From positions 1 to 58,533 of the forward strand of contig NZ_JACHGK010000023.1 of assembly GCF_014207535.1 (NCBI RefSeq): DNA of 58,533 bases, read 5' to 3'. The notes below the pieces were generated by a model that searched no databases, was not told the origin of the DNA, and was given only the letters and a program-made list of their open reading frames with translations. A program made the translations under genes and the position numbers. This DNA is from Bacillus benzoevorans. Its GTDB lineage: Bacteria; Bacillota; Bacilli; Bacillales; Cytobacillaceae. Of this stretch, positions 44,069-52,735 are shown in pieces. Position 1 is the first letter of the stretch, and each line of letters opens with the position of its first letter.

Positions 44069-44719
44069 GTGAATTTAGTATTGATGGGGCTCCCTGGTGC
44101 CGGAAAAGGTACACAAGCTGAGAAGATTGTTGATAAATATGGAATTCCTCATATCTCAACAGGAGACATGTTCCGTGCAGCAATTAAAGAGGGAACAGAA
44201 TTAGGTTTACAGGCTAAGTCCTTTATGGATCAAGGTGCTTTAGTACCTGATGAAGTAACAATCGGAATTGTTCGCGAACGTTTAAGCAAAGAAGACTGTG
44301 AAAAAGGTTACTTGCTTGATGGATTTCCTAGAACAGTCGCTCAAGCTGAAGCTCTTGAAGAAATTACTTCTTCATTAAATAGAAAGATTAACTATGTTAT
44401 TAATATCGATGTTGATCAAGAAATCTTAATGGAACGCTTAACTGGCAGACGCATTTGTAAAGCGTGCGGTTCAACCTATCACTTAGTTTTTAATCCTCCT
44501 GCAAAGGAAGGAGTATGTGATCGCTGCGGCGGTGAGCTGTATCAACGAGCTGATGATAATGCTGAAACAGTTGAAAATCGTCTTCAAGTGAACATTGCGC
44601 AGACAAAGCCATTGTTAGACTTCTATGAAACAAAAGGATATTTGCGTAATTTTAATGGCCAGCAAGATATCAATAAAGTGTTTGCTGATCTCGATGAGTT
44701 ACTCGCGGGCTTGCAGTAA
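44069..44719 (+). CDS. adk: Adenylate kinase
   Basis: Adk converts AMP and ATP to two ADP. It has 216 residues with P-loop GLPGAGKGTQ, AMP-binding STGDMFRAAI and DGFPRTVAQAE. The LID carries two zinc CXXC pairs (CKAC and CDRC), the form usual in Gram-positives. GAGGGGGAATACTT precedes the GTG at 44069. map normally follows; here the next gene is infA. Confidence 0.97.
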   Translation: MNLVLMGLPGAGKGTQAEKIVDKYGIPHISTGDMFRAAIKEGTELGLQAKSFMDQGALVPDEVTIGIVRERLSKEDCEKGYLLDGFPRTVAQAEALEEITSSLNRKINYVINIDVDQEILMERLTGRRICKACGSTYHLVFNPPAKEGVCDRCGGELYQRADDNAETVENRLQVNIAQTKPLLDFYETKGYLRNFNGQQDINKVFADLDELLAGLQ

Positions 44720-44973
44720 TTTTTTGTTAAACCCAACGGGAGCTTGAAGTCATGCAGAAGGCTTTTCACAGCCTTCAACAAGCAGAAATTAAAGGCCCAA
44801 ATTAACACTGATAAAGACAGTCAACTTCGAGTGCGGAATAGTTTGTTCAAAACAGATGCATTTCTTTTCTTTTGAGGTTATAATGGGTTTCGTGACAGCA
44901 TCTGTGCTTCAGTGAACGAAGGACTCGTTCAAGGTATTCCCGATGAACAGTTTAAAAGAAGGGAGCACGTTCG
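44720..44973. other. adk-infA gap; the place where map and a KOW gene normally lie
   Basis: These 254 bases hold no gene. A GAAGGC-8-GCCTTC hairpin lies at 44757-44776. A perfect TATAAT at 44879-44884 (poor -35) could be an infA promoter. No methionine aminopeptidase motif or KOW motif is seen in any frame. Confidence 0.6.
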
Positions 44974-45192
44974 ATGTCGAAAGACGATGTAATTGAGATA
45001 GAAGGTACAGTTATTGAGACATTGCCTAACGCTATGTTTAAGGTAGAGCTGGAAAATGGTCATAGTGTTTTGGCTCATGTATCCGGTAAAATCAGAATGC
45101 ACTTTATTCGTATTTTACCAGGTGACAAAGTAACTGTTGAACTTTCACCATATGACTTAACTCGCGGAAGAATCACTTACCGTTATAAATAA
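44974..45192 (+). CDS. infA: Translation initiation factor IF-1
   Basis: IF-1 occupies the 30S A site during initiation. It has 72 residues, starting [19 protein letters not shown], an S1-like OB fold ending [28 protein letters not shown] precedes ATG 44974. Confidence 0.97.
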
Positions 45193-45229
45193 TCTCATTG
45201 CACTCCGTACTATTAAGGAGGTTAGGATA

Positions 45230-45343
45230 ATGAAAGTTAGACCATCAGTCAAACCGATCTGCGAAAAGTGTAAAGTTATCCGCAGACGCGGAAAAGTTAT
45301 GGTTATCTGTGAAAACCCTAAACATAAACAAAAACAAGGTTAA
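45230..45343 (+). CDS. rpmJ: 50S ribosomal protein L36 (zinc-binding form)
   Basis: This 37-residue protein starts [19 protein letters not shown]. The CEKC pair plus a later Cys and His ([11 protein letters not shown]) form its zinc site. TAAGGAGGTTAGGATA precedes ATG 45230. Confidence 0.96.
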
Positions 45344-45366
45344 TAAAAAGGAGGTGCGCATAATAC

Positions 45367-45732
45367 ATGGCACGTATTGCTGGTGTAGATATTCCACGTG
45401 AAAAACGTATTGTTATCTCATTAACTTACATTTATGGAATTGGTAAAAATACTGCTCAAAAAGTTTTAGCTGAAGCAGGTGTTTCTGAAGACACTCGTGT
45501 TCGAGATCTTACAGAAGAGGAATTAAATAAAATTCGTGACATCATTGACAAGTTAAAAGTTGAAGGTGACCTTCGTCGTGAAGTATCCCTTAACATTAAA
45601 CGCTTAATGGAAATCGGCTGCTACCGCGGTTTACGTCACCGTCGTGGTTTACCGGTTCGCGGACAAAATACGAAAAACAATGCTCGTACACGCAAAGGTC
45701 CTCGTAAGACTGTTGCGAACAAGAAGAAATAA
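45367..45732 (+). CDS. rpsM: 30S ribosomal protein S13
   Basis: S13 bridges the head to the 50S subunit and contacts P-site tRNA. It has 121 residues starting MARIAGVDIPREKRI, with a basic C-terminal RTRKGPRKTVANKKK. AAGGAGGTGCGCATAATAC precedes ATG 45367. Confidence 0.97.
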   Translation: MARIAGVDIPREKRIVISLTYIYGIGKNTAQKVLAEAGVSEDTRVRDLTEEELNKIRDIIDKLKVEGDLRREVSLNIKRLMEIGCYRGLRHRRGLPVRGQNTKNNARTRKGPRKTVANKKK

Positions 45733-45753
45733 TCGGTAAAGGAGGTACTATAA

Positions 45754-46143
45754 ATGGCTCGTAAAACAAATACACGTAAACGTCGTGTGAAAAAGAATAT
45801 AGAATCAGGTGTAGCACATATTCGTTCTACTTTTAATAACACAATCGTAACTATCACTGATGTACATGGAAATGCTCTTTCATGGTCAAGTGCAGGTGCG
45901 CTAGGTTTTAAAGGTTCTCGTAAATCAACTCCATATGCTGCGCAAATGGCAGCTGAAACAGCAGCTAAAGCTTCTATGGAACATGGTATGAAAACTTTAG
46001 AAGTAACTGTTAAAGGACCTGGTGCCGGTCGTGAAGCAGCTATTCGTGCACTTCAAGCAGCTGGTTTGGAAGTTACAGCAATCAGAGACGTAACTCCAGT
46101 ACCGCATAATGGCTGCCGCCCGCCAAAACGTCGCCGCGTATAA
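45754..46143 (+). CDS. rpsK: 30S ribosomal protein S11
   Basis: S11 shapes the platform near the mRNA exit. It has 129 residues with the conserved NTIVTITDVHGNALSWSSAG and C-terminal THNGCRPPKRRRV-type ending. AAAGGAGGTACTATAA precedes ATG 45754. Confidence 0.97.
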   Translation: MARKTNTRKRRVKKNIESGVAHIRSTFNNTIVTITDVHGNALSWSSAGALGFKGSRKSTPYAAQMAAETAAKASMEHGMKTLEVTVKGPGAGREAAIRALQAAGLEVTAIRDVTPVPHNGCRPPKRRRV

Positions 46144-46308
46144 TTTTTTCTGTATAGATTTTGTAAGCTTGTCTATAATGGGTTATGTTACAAGTTTTTT
46201 CATGCAGAAATAAATTCCAGTTGTTGTAAACAAGTGGGAATGTATACTGGGGAATTTCGGTTAGAATGCTAGCCGGGGTTTCGACGTTTTGAAGGAGGGT
46301 ATATTTTG

Positions 46309-47253
46309 ATGATCGAAATAGAAAAGCCAAAAATCGAAACGGTTGAGATCAACGATGATGCCAAGTACGGAAAGTTCGTCGTGGAACCACTTGAGCGTGG
46401 ATATGGTACAACTTTAGGTAACTCCTTACGTCGTATTTTATTATCCTCACTTCCTGGTGCTGCTGTCACATCGATTCAAATTGATGGAGTTCTTCACGAA
46501 TTCTCAACAATTGAAGGCGTAGTTGAAGATGTTACATCAATCATCTTAAACATTAAAAAACTGGCACTTAAAATATACTCTGATGAAGAAAAGACTCTGG
46601 AAATTGATGTACAAGGCGAAGGGGCTGTGAAGGCTGCAGATATTACTCACGATAGTGATATCGAGATCTTAAACCCAGATCTTCACATCGCAACACTAGG
46701 TTCAAATGGTCATTTACGGATGCGGTTAACTGCTAAGCGTGGTAGAGGTTATACACGAGCAGATCTAAACAAACGGGAAGACCAGCCAATCGGTGTTATT
46801 CCAATTGACTCTATCTTCACACCAATTTCACGTGTCTCTTATCAGGTTGAAAATACCCGTGTCGGCCAAATGACTAACTTTGATAAGTTAACATTGGATG
46901 TTTGGACAGATGGCAGTACAGGTCCACAAGATGCTATTGCTCTTGGAGCGAAGATTTTAACTGAGCATTTGAATATCTTTGTTGGGTTAACTGACGAAGC
47001 ACAAAATGCTGAGATTATGGTTGAAAAAGAAGAAGACCAAAAAGAAAAAGTTCTTGAAATGACAATTGAAGAGCTCGATCTTTCTGTTCGTTCTTATAAC
47101 TGTCTAAAACGTGCTGGTATTAATACCGTTCAAGAGCTTGCTAATAAAACGGAAGAAGATATGATGAAGGTACGTAATTTAGGTCGGAAATCTCTTGAAG
47201 AAGTAAAACACAAACTAGAGGAACTTGGGTTGGGTTTACGCAAGGATGACTGA
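46309..47253 (+). CDS. rpoA: DNA-directed RNA polymerase subunit alpha
   Basis: Alpha dimerises to start polymerase assembly and contacts UP elements. It has 314 residues: an N-terminal domain with LERGYGTTLGNSLRRILLSS, a linker near 230-245, and a C-terminal domain with RSYNCLKRAGINTVQEL. ATG 46309 is preferred; a TTG directly before it (46306) could also be used. AAGGAGGGT lies upstream. Confidence 0.97.
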   Translation: MIEIEKPKIETVEINDDAKYGKFVVEPLERGYGTTLGNSLRRILLSSLPGAAVTSIQIDGVLHEFSTIEGVVEDVTSIILNIKKLALKIYSDEEKTLEIDVQGEGAVKAADITHDSDIEILNPDLHIATLGSNGHLRMRLTAKRGRGYTRADLNKREDQPIGVIPIDSIFTPISRVSYQVENTRVGQMTNFDKLTLDVWTDGSTGPQDAIALGAKILTEHLNIFVGLTDEAQNAEIMVEKEEDQKEKVLEMTIEELDLSVRSYNCLKRAGINTVQELANKTEEDMMKVRNLGRKSLEEVKHKLEELGLGLRKDD

Positions 47254-47333
47254 TAAGTTAGTGGACGTTAACACTAATAGTATTTACTAGGTCAAGAAAA
47301 ATTAGCACACTTCGAAAAAGGAGGGAAACTTTC

Positions 47334-47696
47334 ATGGGATACAGAAAGTTAGGACGTACTAGTTCTCAACGTAAAGCAATGCTTCGTGATTTAACAACAG
47401 ATTTAATTATCAACGAGCGCATTCAAACAACTGAAACTCGTGCGAAAGAATTACGTTCAATCGTTGAAAAGATGATTACGCTTGGTAAACGCGGAGATTT
47501 ACATGCTCGTCGTCAAGCAGCTGCTTATATTCGTCATGAGGTGGCTAACGCTGAAACAAATCAAGATGCTGTACAAAAATTATTCAGCGATATCGCTCCA
47601 CGTTACGAAGAACGTCAAGGTGGATACACTCGTATTATGAAATTGGGACCTCGCCGCGGTGACGGTGCTCCAATGGTTATTATCGAATTAGTTTAA
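47334..47696 (+). CDS. rplQ: 50S ribosomal protein L17
   Basis: L17 lies near the tunnel exit. It has 120 residues starting MGYRKLGRTSSQRKAMLRDL. AAAGGAGGGAAACTTTC precedes ATG 47334. It is the last gene of the supercluster and is followed by two hairpins with T tracts. Confidence 0.97.
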   Translation: MGYRKLGRTSSQRKAMLRDLTTDLIINERIQTTETRAKELRSIVEKMITLGKRGDLHARRQAAAYIRHEVANAETNQDAVQKLFSDIAPRYEERQGGYTRIMKLGPRRGDGAPMVIIELV

Positions 47697-47711
47697 GATT
47701 TGCAAAATTAC

Positions 47712-47757
47712 AAGGGCATAGGATTGGATAATGCATTACCCCTTCCTAGCCCTTTTT
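47712..47757 (+). terminator. First terminator after rplQ
   Basis: AAGGGC (47712-47717) pairs with GCCCTT (47749-47754), helped by AGGA/TCCT just inside, and is followed by TTT. The loop is large. Confidence 0.6.
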
Positions 47758-47920
47758 CACAAGGGTATTACGTACCCCGGGAAAGACAGGCGTCTTTCCA
47801 AGCCAAAAAAGAGCGTTACGATGAGCATGTTCCTTCAATACTGCAGATTGGATGGCGGCAGCCAGTTTTGCCTCTATGTGCTGACTATCGCACATTTATA
47901 ATATGTCTCGTCTAGCTCAT

Positions 47921-47976
47921 GCGTCTCTTCAGTTTTTTAGAATACGGTTTCTTTTGAAGAGGCGCAGGCTTTTTTG
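47921..47976 (+). terminator. Second terminator after rplQ
   Basis: GCGTCTCTTCA (47921-47931) pairs over 11 bp with TGAAGAGGCGC (47955-47965), followed by AGGCTTTTTT. Confidence 0.8.
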
Positions 47977-48076
47977 TGCTAAGTATTGCTTATAAATGGG
48001 CAATGATTGGGGAGGCAGTCTACTATACGACTAGCAGATTGACACACCTTTATGATCGACAGCTTCTAAAATGTGC

Positions 48077-48107
48077 TTAGTTCACAAAAGTGTAAATCAG
48101 CTATAAT
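48077..48107 (+). promoter_or_regulatory. Candidate promoter of the ecfA1 operon
   Basis: TATAAT at 48102-48107 with TTCACA (48081-48086, 15-nt spacer) or TTAGTT (48077-48082, 19-nt spacer) as -35. Neither spacing is ideal. Confidence 0.5.
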
Positions 48108-48131
48108 AATGGTTGCTTCACACAATCAACG

Positions 48132-48157
48132 CTCGCCACAAGGCGAGTATTTTTTTT
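48132..48157 (+). terminator. Terminator between the promoter and ecfA1
   Basis: CTCGCC-ACAA-GGCGAG (48132-48147) followed by TA and eight T residues. It lies only about 20 bases after the predicted start point, so it would act as an attenuator unless transcription comes from upstream. The remainder of the 47697-48213 gap holds no credible gene. Confidence 0.8.
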
Positions 48158-48213
48158 ATTATCAGCATTTTTCCGGACGGCCTTGAGAAAAGTTGAGCTG
48201 AGGGGGGACAAGA

Positions 48214-49053
48214 ATGCAAAAGCCGCTTGTTCAAATCGATCAGATTTCATATAAATACGAAGGACAAAACGAATTTGCCCTTAATGATGTTTCTTTTTCG
48301 ATCTATGAAGGGGAATGGCTGGCCGTTGTTGGTCATAATGGGTCTGGCAAATCAACACTGGCAAAGCTTTTGAATGGACTGCAATATCCACATAAGGGCT
48401 CTATCACGGTTTGCGGCATTTTGCTCAGTGAGGATACGGTATGGGATATCAGACGGCTTGTTGGTATGGTTTTCCAAAACCCCGATAACCAATTCGTCGG
48501 TTCAACGGTTCAGGACGATGTCGCATTTGCTTTGGAAAATAACGGGATCGAGAGAGAAGATATGGTGGAAAGAGTGAGATCTTCACTGGCCAAGGTTCAG
48601 ATGGATTCCTTCCTTAACCAGGAACCGCATAATCTTTCCGGGGGACAGAAGCAGAGAGTGGCCATTGCCGGAGTTATTGCGCTTCGACCGGCTGTGATTA
48701 TCCTGGATGAAGCCACATCGATGCTTGATCCAAAGGGCAGAGAGGAAGTTCTTGATATAGTTAGAGAGCTGAAGAAGGACCATCATATGACCGTTATCTC
48801 CATCACTCATGATTTGGAGGAGGCGGCAAAGGCTGATCGAATCGTTGTTCTCAATAAAGGGAAACTTTATCGCGAAGGAACACCAGAGGAAATTTTTCAA
48901 ATGGATGAAGAATTAATTGCACTTGGATTGGACATTCCGTTTCCTGTGAAGCTGAGCAAAGCGCTGAAGGAAAAAGGTGTGCCGATTTCAAAACCATATT
49001 TAACAGACGAAGAGTTGGTGGCAGGATTATGGACATCTTACTCCAAAATGTAG
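48214..49053 (+). CDS. ecfA1: Energy-coupling factor transporter ATPase EcfA1
   Basis: EcfA1 is one of two ATPases that power vitamin and metal uptake by ECF transporters with swappable S components. It has 279 residues with Walker A GHNGSGKST (about 38-46), signature LSGGQKQR and Walker B VIILDEA. GAGGGGGGACAAGA precedes ATG 48214. It overlaps ecfA2 by 25 bases. Confidence 0.96.
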   Translation: MQKPLVQIDQISYKYEGQNEFALNDVSFSIYEGEWLAVVGHNGSGKSTLAKLLNGLQYPHKGSITVCGILLSEDTVWDIRRLVGMVFQNPDNQFVGSTVQDDVAFALENNGIEREDMVERVRSSLAKVQMDSFLNQEPHNLSGGQKQRVAIAGVIALRPAVIILDEATSMLDPKGREEVLDIVRELKKDHHMTVISITHDLEEAAKADRIVVLNKGKLYREGTPEEIFQMDEELIALGLDIPFPVKLSKALKEKGVPISKPYLTDEELVAGLWTSYSKM

Positions 49054-49898
49054 AATATCGTTATCAAGCAGGTACTCCTTTTGAACGGCTGGCATTAAAG
49101 GATGTAACACTTGATATTCCTTCTGGAACGTATTTGGCTGTTATTGGTCATACCGGCTCAGGGAAATCAACGGTACTGCAGCATTTGAACGCCTTATTAA
49201 GGCCGACAAAAGGCAGTGTCACTATTGGAGATACTGTGATCACTGCAGGAGAGAAGAAAAAGGGATTAAAACATGTAAGACAGAAGGTAGGGATTGTCTT
49301 TCAGTTCCCGGAACATCAGTTGTTTGAAGAAACGATTGAAAAGGATATTTGCTTTGGTCCGATGAATTTTGGGGTCTCCGAGGAAGATGCCAAGGCAAGA
49401 GCAAGGGCGGCCATTAAGCAGGTCGGTCTTTCAGAAGACTATTTGCAGAAATCTCCGTTTGACTTATCAGGAGGTCAAATGAGGCGAGTGGCCATCGCTG
49501 GTGTCTTGGCCATGGAGCCAGAGACAATCGTGCTGGATGAGCCTACAGCCGGTTTAGATCCGCGCGGACGTAAGGAAATTATGAATATGTTCTATGATCT
49601 TCATAAAGAGAGGCAATTGTCGACCATTCTTGTTACCCACAGTATGGAAGATGCAGCACGCTATGCCGATCAGATTGTTGTCATGCATAAAGGGGAAGTA
49701 TATAAAAAAGGTGTTCCTGCAGAGATCTTTGCTTCACCGGATGGCTTGATTGAACTTGGTTTAGATGTCCCAGAGGTCATTCGTTTCCAAAGGAAATTTG
49801 AGGATACTTTCCAGATTAAGCTCAATAAGATTTGCCTGACGATGGAAGAACTAACAGAGGAAATAGCTGAGAGCTTGAAAAGAGGTGTGCCAAAATGA
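49029..49898 (+). CDS. ecfA2: Energy-coupling factor transporter ATPase EcfA2
   Basis: EcfA2 is the second ATPase, forming a heterodimer with EcfA1. It has 289 residues with Walker A GHTGSGKST, signature LSGGQMRR and Walker B IVLDEPTAGLDP. ATG 49029 lies inside ecfA1 after GGTGGCAGGATT. It overlaps ecfT by 4 bases. Confidence 0.96.
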   Translation: MDILLQNVEYRYQAGTPFERLALKDVTLDIPSGTYLAVIGHTGSGKSTVLQHLNALLRPTKGSVTIGDTVITAGEKKKGLKHVRQKVGIVFQFPEHQLFEETIEKDICFGPMNFGVSEEDAKARARAAIKQVGLSEDYLQKSPFDLSGGQMRRVAIAGVLAMEPETIVLDEPTAGLDPRGRKEIMNMFYDLHKERQLSTILVTHSMEDAARYADQIVVMHKGEVYKKGVPAEIFASPDGLIELGLDVPEVIRFQRKFEDTFQIKLNKICLTMEELTEEIAESLKRGVPK

Positions 49899-50692
49899 TG
49901 GATAAAATGATTTTTGGCCGCTTTGTACCTGCAGAATCGCTGTTGCACCGCATGGATCCAAGGTCCAAGCTAACGCTGGTTTTTTTATTTGTCTGCATTG
50001 TCTTTATCGCAAATAACACGGCCACATATGGAATTTTGCTTTTGTTTACGGTTATCATGATTATGCTATCGAAAATCTCCGTTCGATTTATTTTGACTGG
50101 ACTTATTCCCGTATTGTGGCTCGTCCTATTTACTTTGCTTATCCACTTCTTTTTTACACGAGGCGGTGACCTTATTGTAGATTTGGGCTGGTTTAAGATT
50201 TATGAAGAAGGGATCAGACAAGGGATTTATATTTCCTTAAGATTTCTCCTCCTTGTTTTGGTGACTTCATTACTTACCCTTACTACTACGCCGATTGAAA
50301 TTACGGATGGAATTGAGTATCTGCTTGCACCGCTTAAAAAGGTGAGATTCCCCGTACACGAGCTGGCCTTAATGATGTCCATTGCCCTAAGGTTTATTCC
50401 GACGCTTATGCAGGAAACGGATAAAATTATGAAGGCACAGACAGCACGAGGCGTTGAATTCTCCGGCGGACCTGTAAAAGAGCGTATAAGAGCGATTGTT
50501 CCTCTTTTAATTCCATTGTTTATCAGCTCATTTAAACGAGCGGAAGAGCTTGCCGTGGCCATGGAAGCAAGAGGATACCGCGGTGGAGAGGGAAGAACAA
50601 AGTATCGCCAGCTAAGCTGGCGTATGGTCGATACAGGAATGATCCTGTTCATATTAATGGTGGCTCTTTTGTTATTTCTTTTTAGAACCTAG
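49895..50692 (+). CDS. ecfT: Energy-coupling factor transporter transmembrane protein EcfT
   Basis: EcfT is the membrane scaffold that couples EcfA1A2 to S components. It has 265 residues and several hydrophobic segments, plus the two coupling-helix motifs AQTARGVEF and AMEARGYRG. It starts at ATG 49895 overlapping the ecfA2 stop (ATGATGGA), after AAAGAGGTGTG. No S component is encoded nearby, so this is a shared group II module. Confidence 0.95.
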   Translation: MMDKMIFGRFVPAESLLHRMDPRSKLTLVFLFVCIVFIANNTATYGILLLFTVIMIMLSKISVRFILTGLIPVLWLVLFTLLIHFFFTRGGDLIVDLGWFKIYEEGIRQGIYISLRFLLLVLVTSLLTLTTTPIEITDGIEYLLAPLKKVRFPVHELALMMSIALRFIPTLMQETDKIMKAQTARGVEFSGGPVKERIRAIVPLLIPLFISSFKRAEELAVAMEARGYRGGEGRTKYRQLSWRMVDTGMILFILMVALLLFLFRT

Positions 50693-50711
50693 CGGAGGGA
50701 GGACCCTCAAT

Positions 50712-51449
50712 ATGCAACGATATAAGTGTACAGTTTGTTATGATGGCACCTTGTTTTCAGGTTATCAGGTTCAGCCGGGCAAGCGTACGGTGCAAAGTGA
50801 AATCGAAGCAGCGCTGAAAAGGCTTCATAAGGGGAACGATGTGAAAATTACGGCATCTGGAAGAACTGACGCAGGTGTCCATGCTAAGGGTCAAGTCATT
50901 CATTTTGATTCTTCGCTGTTCATTCCAGAAGATAGCTGGGTTAAGGCTCTTCAGGCGAATCTCCCTGACGATATTGTGATTCGCAGGGTAGAAAGGGCTG
51001 AGTCAGATTTCCATGCCCGATTTGATGCTGTTGGTAAGGAATACCGCTATTTTGTACGGTTGGCGCAGGAAAAGGATCCGTTTACGCGCCATTACCAATT
51101 TCATTTTACGTATCCGTTGAATGTGGAACGGATGCGGGAGACTGCATCATACTTAATCGGTACACATGACTTCACCAGCTTCTGCTCGGCAAAATCAGAA
51201 GTGGTGGATCGAGTGCGCACGATTTCGGAGATTGAATTGATTGAGGAAGAAGAGCTGTTGCTTTTCCGTTTTTCCGGCAATGGCTTTCTTTATAATATGG
51301 TGCGGATTCTTACCGGAACACTGCTGGAAGTTGGCCGCGGGCTGCGAAATCCTGAGGAAATACCACAGATCCTTAATGGGAAGGACCGGCAGCTGGCAGG
51401 GAAAACTGCCCCGGCTCATGGGTTATATTTATGGAAAGTGTTTTATTAA
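50712..51449 (+). CDS. truA: tRNA pseudouridine(38-40) synthase TruA
   Basis: TruA modifies the anticodon arm. It has 245 residues; the catalytic aspartate is in SGRTDAGVHA near residue 55, and the KEYRYF and GNGFLYNMVRI segments follow. GCGGAGGGAGGACCC lies upstream of ATG 50712, 19 bases after ecfT, so it likely belongs to the same transcript. Confidence 0.96.
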   Translation: MQRYKCTVCYDGTLFSGYQVQPGKRTVQSEIEAALKRLHKGNDVKITASGRTDAGVHAKGQVIHFDSSLFIPEDSWVKALQANLPDDIVIRRVERAESDFHARFDAVGKEYRYFVRLAQEKDPFTRHYQFHFTYPLNVERMRETASYLIGTHDFTSFCSAKSEVVDRVRTISEIELIEEEELLLFRFSGNGFLYNMVRILTGTLLEVGRGLRNPEEIPQILNGKDRQLAGKTAPAHGLYLWKVFY

Positions 51450-51524
51450 CTTGCACAGGATGTGCTGACGTCGACATTCCTTACATCTTTTTTTCATAAC
51501 AACTAAACCTGGTGTAACATTTTC

Positions 51525-51553
51525 TTGACATTGGTTGATCGAGGCTTTATTAT
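51525..51553 (+). promoter_or_regulatory. Sigma-A promoter of rplM-rpsI
   Basis: TTGACA (51525-51530), a 17-nt spacer and TATTAT (51548-51553). Confidence 0.8.
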
Positions 51554-51571
51554 TATATGGTATGATTATTT

Positions 51572-51615
51572 TAATCCCACGATAAGCCCCGGAACTTATT
51601 GTGATTAAATATCGG
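51572..51615 (+). promoter_or_regulatory. L13-leader-like stem-loop
   Basis: TAATC..ACGATAAG pairs with CTTATTGTGATTA around CCCCGGAA. The position, between the promoter and rplM, and shape suit the Firmicutes L13 leader, where L13 is thought to act on its own mRNA. Confidence 0.6.
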
Positions 51616-51664
51616 AACAGATTTACTTTTAAAAAATGAAAGCTAATTATTAGGAGGGAAACTC

Positions 51665-52102
51665 ATGCGTACAACGTTTATGGCAAATGCACAAAATATT
51701 GAGCGTAAATGGTACGTGATTGATGCAGAAGGCAAAACTTTAGGTCGCCTTGCTTCTGAAGTTGCAGCAATCTTACGTGGTAAACATAAACCAACTTACA
51801 CACCACATGTTGATACTGGTGATCATGTTATTCTTTTAAATGCTTCAAAGATTCAATTAACTGGTAAAAAATTAACTGACAAAATCTACTACCGTCACAG
51901 CTTACACCCAGGCGGTTTAAAACAAAGAACAGCTCTTGAAATGCGTACAAACTACCCTGAAAGAATGCTTGAGCTAGCTATCAAAGGCATGCTTCCTAAG
52001 AATTCTTTAGGCCGTCAAATGTTTAGAAAATTACATGTATATGCTGGTAGCGAACATCCGCACCAAGCTCAACAACCTGAAGTTTACGAACTTCGTGGAT
52101 AA
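51665..52102 (+). CDS. rplM: 50S ribosomal protein L13
   Basis: L13 is an early 50S assembly protein. It has 145 residues, MRTTFMANAQNIERKWYVID at the start, then GRLASEVAAILRGKHKPTYTP. AGGAGGGAAACTC precedes ATG 51665. Confidence 0.97.
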   Translation: MRTTFMANAQNIERKWYVIDAEGKTLGRLASEVAAILRGKHKPTYTPHVDTGDHVILLNASKIQLTGKKLTDKIYYRHSLHPGGLKQRTALEMRTNYPERMLELAIKGMLPKNSLGRQMFRKLHVYAGSEHPHQAQQPEVYELRG

Positions 52103-52123
52103 TTTTTAAGGGAGGTTATTATC

Positions 52124-52516
52124 TTGGCACAGGTTCAATATATTGGTACTGGTCGTCGTAAAAGCTCCGTTGCACGTGTTCGTTTAGTTCCAGGCGACGG
52201 TAAAGTAATTATCAATGGTCGTGAAATGACAGATTATATTCCATTTGCAGCATTACGTGAGGTTGTAAATCAACCGCTTGTAGCTACTGAAACTCTTGGC
52301 AGCTATGATGTGCTTGTAAATGTTAACGGTGGAGGCTACACTGGTCAAGCAGGAGCTATCCGTCATGGTATTGCTCGTGCGTTACTTCAAGTGGATCCTG
52401 AATACCGTGGAACATTAAAACGCGCTGGATTATTAACACGTGATCCACGTATGAAAGAGCGTAAAAAATACGGTCTTAAAGGCGCACGTCGTGCACCACA
52501 ATTCTCAAAACGTTAA
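52124..52516 (+). CDS. rpsI: 30S ribosomal protein S9
   Basis: S9 reaches P-site tRNA with its C-terminal tail. It has 130 residues and ends in the canonical RRAPQFSKR. The start codon is TTG at 52124, after AGGGAGGTTATTATC. It follows rplM by 21 bases. Confidence 0.97.
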   Translation: MAQVQYIGTGRRKSSVARVRLVPGDGKVIINGREMTDYIPFAALREVVNQPLVATETLGSYDVLVNVNGGGYTGQAGAIRHGIARALLQVDPEYRGTLKRAGLLTRDPRMKERKKYGLKGARRAPQFSKR

Positions 52517-52532
52517 TTATTGGCGTTTCAAA

Positions 52533-52567
52533 GGCTCTCGAATCTTTATGGTTCGGGGGTCTTTTTT
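52533..52567 (+). terminator. Terminator of rplM-rpsI
   Basis: GGCTCTCGAA (52533-52542) pairs with TTCGGGGGTC (52552-52561) with several G-T pairs, followed by six T residues. Confidence 0.8.
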
Positions 52568-52735
52568 GTATTGACGTTCAATGCTTGGATATAGAAGGGA
52601 TGCAAAATAATAATAGGCTATTGCCAAAGGTGAAATATCCGCTGCATTGAGATAAAAATTGGCAGGCAAAACAATGCCAATGTGTGAATGATGGCTTTCC
52701 TGTAGTTAAAACTACAGCTAAGAGGTGAAAAACTT

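Noticed and set aside
47700..47915. 71-codon frame after rplQ
   Set aside because: Non-ATG start, no ribosome-binding site, and it covers the first rplQ terminator.
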